This document shows, one piece after another, positions 15,248 to 20,263 of a DNA stretch of 20,263 nt. Below the pieces are notes generated by a model. The model ran no database searches and had not been told where the DNA came from. It saw nothing but the letters and a program-made list of their open reading frames with translations. Where the stretch lies: contig SMXJ01000154.1 in NCBI GenBank assembly GCA_004356305.1, forward strand, positions 1 to 20,263. The letters run 5' to 3'. Each line of letters starts with the position of its first letter. Position 1 is the stretch's first letter. A program made the position numbers and the translations under genes. Origin of the DNA: Bacteroidota bacterium (GTDB lineage: Bacteria > Bacteroidota > Bacteroidia > Flavobacteriales > Flavobacteriaceae).

Positions 15248-17344
15248 TTAGAAATCGTTATACCAATTGAACAGATCGGTACGAATTCCAAAATTCACCC
15301 ATGTGGTTTGATTTTCGAAAGTGGTTTCGGTGTTTACCATAGGTTTAAAGTCTCTGAATATTAGGCTGCCGTATACTTTTAAATCAGTGGCCGGATTGAT
15401 CAGGTAACCCGCTTGCAGTTCGACATGAAAGAAGTCAGTTGTATTTCCCTGGGCGACTTCATTTCCGTCATCAGATACTCTATTATCTTCGGTTCCATAG
15501 ATACTTCCACCGTAAAAAAGATCGTCTTCTTTTGTATTGAACTCGAAGCCACGCTCTGCGACAATTAACTTAAGGTCACCAAATATTCTTCCCCTTTGGT
15601 AACGTGCTATGGCAATAAATTCTGAAAAGTTAGCTCCCAAAGTGTGTGCCATCGATTGATTGTTATGGCCATAATTAAGCACTACGGTGTTGTGAGAATA
15701 GGTGAACGGGCGCACACGGTTATACTCCACTTGTAAGTAGAAGTTTTTAATTCCGAAGGCATCATAATACTTTGCTCCTAATTGATATCCCGTTTTGTTC
15801 TTATAACTGCCTTCACCTCCAAAAATATCTCCAGAAGAAAATTCATCAATAATCAACTGCGCATAGGCATTTACTCTGTTGGTGAATTTATATTTTGTAC
15901 TTAGCCCGATAAGTGCATTTCCACCTCGCGAACCCGTTGAAAATTCAATGGCGCGCAAAAAAATAATAGGATTTATGTAGTTGAAATCAAATCCGCGGTC
16001 ATTGTCATTTTCCCATATAACCGACTCGAACAAACCGATGTTCAGCCTTTTGGTAATATTCAAGCTCAAATAGTGATTCGCCATAAATTTGGTGCGGAAC
16101 GAACCATCTGCTGTGACCTCCGGACGCACGTCGCGCAAAGACATCCAGGTATTGGTATACTTTATCTTCCAAAATGTAGTGTTCAATTTGAAGAAAGGGT
16201 ACGGACTTGCATTATCACTTAATAGAAGAGAACGATAACCGTCTCCAATGAAGTTCTTTCCATGCCCTAACTGAATGTTAAAATGCTTCGAAGGTGTATA
16301 AGAAACATGACCGGTTGCCACCGGGTAATCGTAAGAGTCGCTTTTAAATGATTTCGCAATACCCCGCGCTGGGATAATGGCGGGATTTCCACCGTCGGGT
16401 TTTCTCGCTTCTGCAAAACGATTGAAATAATCTGCGAAGCGCCCCTGACTTTCATAGATCACCGCAAAAAAGTTTACTTTTTTTCCAATACCCCCTTGCG
16501 CATAAATAAGCCTGGTGTTGTTATAGGTATCAATATCTGCATCGGTATCCTTTCCAACCTGCAAATCGACACCGGGGTCCAGTGTGATCCAATAGTCCTT
16601 TCCCTTTAATGTGACCATATGTTCATTCCACCACTTTCTTCCAAACCAGGATGTTTTGTTCTTCAAGATCTTTTGGTTTTCGGCCTCAAAATTGTAATAC
16701 CTATTCACTTCATTATAGATGAAAGGTTTTTGGGCTGTATGGCTATTGGTCCCCACTTGATTCATGGCCGGATCAAAAAGACTGTAATCATGATGTGATA
16801 GTGGGATGTTTATTCCACTGCGATATTCGTCATTTTCATAAGGCAGCCTCTCTATATCATCGTATTCGGGATTCTTTCCGGTGCCAATTATTTTGTCTGT
16901 AACGATAGATTGAGGTGCAACCATTTTTTCGATAAATTTACCTAAAGGAACTTGAACCGTGATCGTATACTGAGCATAGGTAGGTTTGCCATTATATGTT
17001 GCCGGCGTGATCTGAGGAAATTGTTGAAAAACCCGACGTATTTCCTCTTTCAATTTTGTGTAGACTGCATCGACATATAGTATTTTAAAATTCCCTTCTC
17101 TGTCTACCTCAAAAAATACGTTCATGCTACCTGTGTAATTCTCTTCAGCAACCACATTGGGTTCCTTAAAATTTGCATGAATCAATTCTCTAACAGTGTT
17201 GTTAAAACAAACTTCTAAGGTTTTAATATCAACAGGTTCGCAATTGGAAAACACCGGGTATTTCTCGAATGGATTCCCGGTTTGTGCATAAATACGATGG
17301 CTAAAAAGGATTACTAAGATGAGAAGCACGGAAAATATCTTCAT
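15248..17344 (-). CDS. remB: RemB-like gliding motility protein: TonB-CTD domain plus outer-membrane barrel
   Basis: A 698-residue outer-membrane protein. Signal peptide 1-20 (RIYA|Q). Residues about 29-135 resemble a TonB C-terminal domain: VFSNCEPVDI with C35, C46, then SMNVFFEVDREGNFKILYVDA and a helix ending FPQITPATYNGKPTYAQYTI. Residues about 200-698 are rich in alternating aromatic strands (GHGKNFIGDGYRSLLLSD, INPIIFLRAIEF), consistent with a porin-like or Wzi-like barrel ending in an aromatic residue (NWYNDF). In Flavobacterium johnsoniae the gliding gene remB lies a few genes from sprA, with gcvH between; the same neighbourhood here is the main support for the name, recalled and not searched. 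Loss of RemB there partly impairs gliding. A candidate promoter is at 17369-17401. It converges on the hydrolase gene. Confidence 0.75.
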   Translation of the reverse strand: MKIFSVLLILVILFSHRIYAQTGNPFEKYPVFSNCEPVDIKTLEVCFNNTVRELIHANFKEPNVVAEENYTGSMNVFFEVDREGNFKILYVDAVYTKLKEEIRRVFQQFPQITPATYNGKPTYAQYTITVQVPLGKFIEKMVAPQSIVTDKIIGTGKNPEYDDIERLPYENDEYRSGINIPLSHHDYSLFDPAMNQVGTNSHTAQKPFIYNEVNRYYNFEAENQKILKNKTSWFGRKWWNEHMVTLKGKDYWITLDPGVDLQVGKDTDADIDTYNNTRLIYAQGGIGKKVNFFAVIYESQGRFADYFNRFAEARKPDGGNPAIIPARGIAKSFKSDSYDYPVATGHVSYTPSKHFNIQLGHGKNFIGDGYRSLLLSDNASPYPFFKLNTTFWKIKYTNTWMSLRDVRPEVTADGSFRTKFMANHYLSLNITKRLNIGLFESVIWENDNDRGFDFNYINPIIFLRAIEFSTGSRGGNALIGLSTKYKFTNRVNAYAQLIIDEFSSGDIFGGEGSYKNKTGYQLGAKYYDAFGIKNFYLQVEYNRVRPFTYSHNTVVLNYGHNNQSMAHTLGANFSEFIAIARYQRGRIFGDLKLIVAERGFEFNTKEDDLFYGGSIYGTEDNRVSDDGNEVAQGNTTDFFHVELQAGYLINPATDLKVYGSLIFRDFKPMVNTETTFENQTTWVNFGIRTDLFNWYNDF

Positions 17345-17368
17345 CGATATAAGGGCTTTTAGTTTTCC

Positions 17369-17401
17369 GAAAGATACGTTTTTTTGAAATGTTTCATGCA
17401 G
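17369..17401 (-). promoter_or_regulatory. Weak candidate promoter of the remB-like gene
   Basis: TATCTTTC (17376 to 17369) differs from TAnnTTTG in the last base. A CTG (17401 to 17399) sits 22 nt upstream in place of TTG. The geometry is right and it lies between the preceding terminator and the ATG, 24 nt after the -7 element, but two mismatches keep this tentative. Confidence 0.35.
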
Positions 17402-17406
17402 AAAAC

Positions 17407-17437
17407 AAAAAACCCGCCTTAATTTTAAAACAGGTTT
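17407..17437 (-). terminator. Probable intrinsic terminator after the second TonB gene
   Basis: On the minus strand AAACCTG (17437 to 17431) can pair with CGGGTTT (17416 to 17410), seven pairs with one G-T, across a 14-nt loop. The 3' arm runs into a T-run (17412 to 17407). It lies 6 nt past the stop at 17443 and would separate this gene from the remB-like gene. Confidence 0.65.
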
Positions 17438-17442
17438 GTTTC

Positions 17443-18234
17443 CTAATGAACCTGAAACATAATGGGAACCATAAATTGTACATCCACTTTGGTATTTCCT
17501 TGTTTGCCCGGTTTCATCAACGGCATTTTACTTATCACCCTTATAGCTTCCTTTTCTAACTTAGATAGTTTTGCTTTGGCGCTGATGTCTTTAACCTTGC
17601 CGTCATTTCCTATGGTAAACATAACATTTATGGTATGTGTTTTACCAACTTCCAAATCTGAAAACTTATCGGTATTAAATTTTCTATTGATAAAGGTGTT
17701 CATTTTTGAAGACATACATTGCCTCCGTTCGGTATTAGTGGATAAAGATTCACAACCCGGGAAAATAGGCGCAAATTGCACCGTATTGACATTCGACAGA
17801 CCTGATCCCTTTGTAGGTGCGTTACCATTCAAACCTATCGATGGTACATTTGATTCGATCCCGGTTGGAGACATAATTGACTCTAATACAGGGTCTGTAT
17901 CTGCGATGAATTTATAGACGTCGATCACCGGTTTCCGGATGATCCTTTTCTTTAACTTTTTTTGAGGTTCCACCGTTTCGACTTCAGGTTCTGCCAATCG
18001 GTATGCCAAAAAATAGGTTTCATCCAAATTCAGATTCGTGGACGGCACGAAAATTTCGCCTGAGGAAAGTTTCCAATCGCTTTCAATGATCGCAAGGAAC
18101 AGTAACAAGCAAGCTATAAGCCCTACTTGAAAGAATATACCTGAGTTCCAACGAATGTTAATTCGTTTTTTTTCTTCTCTTTTTGATGGTACCTTTGTTT
18201 TGGCACGACTCGCATTTTTAACAGATGGTAACAT
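17443..18234 (-). CDS. Energy transducer TonB-family protein
   Basis: A 263-residue inner-membrane protein of the TonB family. A basic cytoplasmic N-terminus (1-28) is followed by one membrane helix (about 32-50), a periplasmic linker (51-155), and a TonB C-terminal domain (about 157-263) with IFPGCESLSTNTERRQCM (C161, C173), INVMFTIGNDGKVKDISAKA and ISKMPLMKPGKQ. TonB proteins pass ion-motive energy from ExbBD to outer-membrane transporters. The linker lacks the usual long proline-rich run, having instead EPEVETVEPQKKLKKR and a Ser/Gly-rich stretch. ExbB/ExbD are not in the window. The FPGCE-x8-C pattern is shared with the TonB neighbour at 18338-19057. It is flanked on both sides by hairpin terminators, suggesting its own promoter, which I could not place. 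Confidence 0.9.
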   Translation of the reverse strand: MLPSVKNASRAKTKVPSKREEKKRINIRWNSGIFFQVGLIACLLLFLAIIESDWKLSSGEIFVPSTNLNLDETYFLAYRLAEPEVETVEPQKKLKKRIIRKPVIDVYKFIADTDPVLESIMSPTGIESNVPSIGLNGNAPTKGSGLSNVNTVQFAPIFPGCESLSTNTERRQCMSSKMNTFINRKFNTDKFSDLEVGKTHTINVMFTIGNDGKVKDISAKAKLSKLEKEAIRVISKMPLMKPGKQGNTKVDVQFMVPIMFQVH

Positions 18235-18283
18235 AGTGTTTATATTTAAGAGTTATAACACTAAGCTACTCAAGGGTTGTGCC

Positions 18284-18317
18284 AAAAAAGAATCGCTCCG
18301 CCTAAGGCGGAGCGATT
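18284..18317 (-). terminator. Strong intrinsic terminator after the first TonB gene
   Basis: A perfect 12-bp stem (AATCGCTCCGCC at 18291-18302 with its complement at 18306-18317) has a 3-nt loop. On the minus strand it is followed after one base by six T (18289 to 18284). It lies 20 nt past the stop at 18338. This is the clearest hairpin in the window. Confidence 0.9.
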
Positions 18318-18337
18318 TATATATAAAATAATCAATT

Positions 18338-19057
18338 TTAATTCTCTACCTGGAATAGAATTGGCAGCGCATACAAAACGCCCACAGCCTTACCTCGCTG
18401 TCTTCCAGGTGTCATTTTAGGTAACGCCTTTACAACCCTGATCGCTTCTTGTTCTAAACGTGGATGTGGCGCACGAGCTCTTACGTTTACCACGTTTCCA
18501 TTTTTATCGATCTTGAATTGTACTGAGATACGTTGTCGTCCTTCCAATCCCAGATCGTTTGCCAATTCAGTGTTGAATTTCTTTTGAACGAATTTCATAA
18601 CTTTATCCGACATGCATTTTTTCTTGGCTGCGTTATTCCCGGCTTTTTCACATCCGGGATAGACAGGTACATTCTCAATAACCGCGAAGGGTACGTCCGC
18701 AATTTCTTCTTCTACTTCTTCAATTTCTTCAATCTCTATTATTTCTTCCATTTGATCAGCTTCTGTAGACTCACTAATGGTCTCCTCAACTTCCGCTTCA
18801 TCTTCAACTACCATAATAACTTCTGGCGCCGGTGGTGGTGGTGGTGGTGGTGGTGGTGGTGTTACTTGTTGTGTGATGGGAATTTCTTCTTCCAGATTAT
18901 CTCCAACATCTAATATATCTCCAACGAGATCACTTTTATCGTATGATTTCCATTCCACGGCTCTCCATGAGATCAAAAGCATTAATGCCAATCCAGCTAG
19001 AAAAAAAATATTGCTCCATCTACTGATATCTGATTTCGAATTTTTTTTCGGTTCCAT
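18338..19057 (-). CDS. Energy transducer TonB with polyproline and acidic linker
   Basis: A 239-residue TonB-family protein: short cytoplasmic start, one membrane helix (about 14-31), then a periplasmic linker holding ten consecutive prolines (67-76) and a strongly acidic segment (about 84-120, including EEIIEIEEIEEVEEE). The C-terminal TonB domain (about 131-239) contains VYPGCEKAGNNAAKKKCM (C136, C148), ISVQFKIDKNGNVVNVRARA and VKALPKMTPGRQRGK, ending in ALPILFQVEN. It is expected to couple inner-membrane energy to a TonB-dependent outer-membrane receptor. The polyproline block is encoded by a GGT/ACC trinucleotide repeat. It follows the vanZ-like gene by 59 nt and is closed by a strong terminator. 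The domain is clearly paralogous to the neighbour at 17443-18234. Confidence 0.94.
   Translation of the reverse strand: MEPKKNSKSDISRWSNIFFLAGLALMLLISWRAVEWKSYDKSDLVGDILDVGDNLEEEIPITQQVTPPPPPPPPPPAPEVIMVVEDEAEVEETISESTEADQMEEIIEIEEIEEVEEEIADVPFAVIENVPVYPGCEKAGNNAAKKKCMSDKVMKFVQKKFNTELANDLGLEGRQRISVQFKIDKNGNVVNVRARAPHPRLEQEAIRVVKALPKMTPGRQRGKAVGVLYALPILFQVEN
18831..18860 (-). repeat. (ACC)10 trinucleotide repeat encoding the polyproline linker
   Basis: Ten perfect GGT units on the plus strand are read on the minus strand as nine CCA and one CCG codon, giving prolines 67-76 of the TonB-like protein. Slippage would change the proline number in steps of one without breaking the frame. Confidence 0.95.
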
Positions 19058-19116
19058 AATTGAGAATTTATATTATTGCTAAAATATGTAAAATGAATTG
19101 TTTTTTAAAAAGAAAA

Positions 19117-19515
19117 TCATTTTTTCAATATAAATAATTTCCTTATTTTCTGAAAAATTAACCATCCCATCAAAATGCCGGCAGAATTCGCAATTATATC
19201 CCACACATCTGCGGTTCTCGATTCAAAAAACAACCCTTGTGATGCTTCAATTATTATGCCATAAAAAAAGGCTATGAGCACTACCCATATTGATGTGAAC
19301 TTACCGACTTCAGTCTTAGACAAAACGAAGAACAGCCAAATAATAACTAGAATAGAAAATAAAATTACATGCCCTAGTTTATCGATAGAAGGTACTTCCA
19401 CTTTAGGAAAATTTGTGGTGGGAAAAAGTAATAAAAAGGTTATGAATAAGGTATAAGTTATACCAATAAACCTCAAGCTTTTAGCCTCCAATAACTTCCT
19501 TGTACCCTGCGTCAT
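19117..19515 (-). CDS. VanZ-like family membrane protein
   Basis: A 132-residue membrane protein with about four helices (about 15-33, 47-66, 72-92 and 104-124) and the VanZ-like core: IDKLGHVILFSILVIIWLF, then IIIEASQGLFFESRTADVWDIIANSAGILMGW. The conserved pattern DKxxH...E..Q.....R..D..D...N..G is visible. VanZ itself gives teicoplanin resistance, but most VanZ-like proteins, including the one usually found next to gcvH in Flavobacteriaceae, have no known role. The ATG at 19515 overlaps gcvH by 35 nt. A TTG at 19476 lies 8 nt after a GGAGG (19488 to 19484) at the end of gcvH and would give a protein starting MRFIGITYTLF; that start is a real alternative. Probably co-transcribed with gcvH and sprA. 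Confidence 0.85.
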   Translation of the reverse strand: MTQGTRKLLEAKSLRFIGITYTLFITFLLLFPTTNFPKVEVPSIDKLGHVILFSILVIIWLFFVLSKTEVGKFTSIWVVLIAFFYGIIIEASQGLFFESRTADVWDIIANSAGILMGWLIFQKIRKLFILKK

Positions 19516-19861
19516 CTATAAGATCATCTAATTCATCTATATTCGAAATCTTTATCTTGATCATCCAGCCGTCACCGTACGGATCACTATTCACTTTTTC
19601 GGGCTCAGACTCCAATGCCTCATTGAATTCTACAATCTCTCCGGAAAGAGGCATAAAAAGGTCAGATACTGTTTTTACCGCTTCTACTGTTCCGAAAACC
19701 TCCTCACGCTCAAGGGTTTCATCCAGTGTTTCTACTTCAACATATACAATATCTCCCAGCTCACCTTGTGCGAAATCGGTAATACCCACAGTGGCGATAT
19801 CTCCATCCACTGAAATCCATTCATGGTCTTTTGTATATCTCAGATTTGAAGGTATATTCAT
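19481..19861 (-). CDS. gcvH: Glycine cleavage system H protein
   Basis: Lipoyl carrier of the glycine cleavage complex; it shuttles the aminomethyl group between the P, T and L proteins in the cytoplasm. The 126-residue product carries YTKDHEWISVDGDIATVGIT at the N-terminus and the lipoylation site GTVEAVKTVSDLFMP, with K63 the modified lysine, then SGEIVEFNEALESEPEKVNSDPYGDGWM. Length and all conserved positions match GcvH (about 125-130). The other gcv genes are absent from the window. It lies 28 nt after the sprA stop and overlaps the vanZ-like gene. A metabolic gene in this place is a conserved feature of the sprA region in gliding flavobacteria as far as I recall, with no known functional reason. 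Confidence 0.97.
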   Translation of the reverse strand: MNIPSNLRYTKDHEWISVDGDIATVGITDFAQGELGDIVYVEVETLDETLEREEVFGTVEAVKTVSDLFMPLSGEIVEFNEALESEPEKVNSDPYGDGWMIKIKISNIDELDDLIDDAGYKEVIGG

Positions 19862-19889
19862 AATTACTAAGTTATTTTGATTGTATTAA

Positions 19890-20263
19890 TTAGTTTCCAA
19901 AATTATATCTCAAAGTAATACCGCTTCTAATGGTTGTTTGCGGAAAGGCAGTTGAAATAGCATATTCAGAAAAGGTATGATCATAAAAGAACAAAGCTGT
20001 AAGATTCTTGCTCAAGGCATAGTCAACCGAAAATTGCAAGCCATATATGGTTTGTCCGGCCGTGGTTTGAATGTTATCACTATCAAGATATCGAATTACT
20101 GTTTTATTATCTCTTCTGGAAACGTCAAGTAAAAAGTTCAAATCACTGGTGACGATCTTTTTCTTACCTCCTAAATTTGTGGTTATCTTGAGCTCTTTGA
20201 TCCTGTATCCCAATCCCAGTATTATTTCATCTCCTTTTATTTCCGTCAACAAATTATTGGCAA
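19890..20263 (-). CDS. sprA: SprA-like (type IX secretion translocon) C-terminus, partial
   Basis: Only the last 124 or so residues are inside the window; the frame is open through the right edge (ANNLLTEIKGDEIILGLGYR before the first possible in-window TTG). The visible part is beta-rich with alternating hydrophobics: LNFLLDVSRRDNKTVIRYLD, then TAGQTIYGLQFSVDYALSKN, then LTALFFYDHTFSEYAIS and a C-terminal barrel strand TTIRSGITLRYNFGN ending in Asn. This matches the end of SprA/Sov, the very large outer-membrane barrel that forms the type IX secretion translocon needed for gliding and protein export. The gcvH gene directly downstream supports the call. The full protein should be about 2,300-2,500 residues. 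The truncation is only the window edge. Confidence 0.85.
   Translation of the reverse strand, partial: ANNLLTEIKGDEIILGLGYRIKELKITTNLGGKKKIVTSDLNFLLDVSRRDNKTVIRYLDSDNIQTTAGQTIYGLQFSVDYALSKNLTALFFYDHTFSEYAISTAFPQTTIRSGITLRYNFGN

Noticed and set aside
18235..18262. AGTGTT-N16-AACACT inverted repeat upstream of the second TonB gene
   Set aside because: Arms of six bases with a long AT-rich spacer are expected by chance here; no T-run and no promoter overlap.
18533..19082. Plus-strand ORFs opposite the TonB gene, with poly-Trp or poly-Gly runs
   Set aside because: They are antisense products of the ACC repeat and acidic codons, with no start signals or known domain.
19085..19135. AT-rich hairpin after the vanZ-like gene
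   Set aside because: The pairing comes from A and T tracts without a GC stem; not convincing as a terminator.
1..20263. CRISPR arrays, insertion sequences, tRNA or rRNA genes, defence systems
   Set aside because: I looked for spaced direct repeats, transposase motifs and RNA gene signatures and saw none; gene content is core-like.

Overview
The window looks like part of a chromosome from a Flavobacteriaceae-type member of the Bacteroidota. Evidence: the C-terminal end of a SprA-like type IX secretion/gliding protein next to gcvH; a RemB-like gliding protein; two tandem cytochrome oxidase subunit III genes with ctaB; FtsX/MacB permeases starting MFSxxRW; AT-rich spacers; few Shine-Dalgarno sites; and promoters of the Bacteroidota form TTG-N20-TAnnTTTG. 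The genus cannot be named from sequence alone. There are no rRNA or tRNA genes, insertion sequences or CRISPR arrays, and it reads as core genome rather than an island.

Layout, left to right. (1) 1-923: a short AT-rich leader with a candidate promoter and one secreted protein of unknown function on the + strand, ending 7 nt from the convergent tsaB. (2) 931-8792, all minus strand: a tight operon transcribed ABC ATPase -> MacB-like permease -> second MacB-like permease -> HlyD-type adaptor -> TolC-like outer-membrane channel -> second HlyD-type adaptor -> tsaB. It should encode a tripartite export pump with duplicated permease and adaptor parts, with the tRNA t6A gene tsaB coupled at the end by a TAATG junction. 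(3) 8941-11013, minus: a four-gene operon with 1-nt gaps, probably for cytochrome oxidase copper assembly: a SCO-like protein without the copper cysteines, a canonical SCO1/SenC, a DUF420 membrane protein and a small membrane protein with a CAMC motif. It has a good promoter at 11032-11062. (4) 11143-14053, minus: the cta operon, transcribed ctaB -> short subunit III -> long subunit III with a soluble insert -> subunit IV, ending in a clear intrinsic terminator. Subunits I and II are not in the window. (5) 14183-15235, plus: a secreted dizinc metallo-beta-lactamase-fold hydrolase, divergent from ctaB. A perfect 8-bp inverted repeat lies between them.

(6) 15248-20263, minus: a gliding/type IX secretion neighbourhood transcribed sprA (3' end only) -> gcvH -> vanZ-like -> tonB-like -> tonB-like -> remB-like. 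Both tonB-like genes are followed by hairpin terminators, so they may be expressed as single units. The N-terminus of the RemB-like protein carries a TonB C-terminal-type domain related to the two neighbouring TonB proteins.

How the parts work together: regions 3 and 4 would build and assemble a cytochrome c oxidase (heme O synthesis, subunits III and IV, copper delivery); region 2 exports unknown substrates across both membranes; region 6 concerns the outer membrane, energy transduction from the inner membrane, and gliding/secretion. I see no clear mobile or defence system. The points most worth a second look are the TonB-domain/barrel fusion, the cysteine-less SCO paralog, the CAMC mini-protein, the divided subunit III pair and the inverted repeat between the divergent ctaB and hydrolase promoters.
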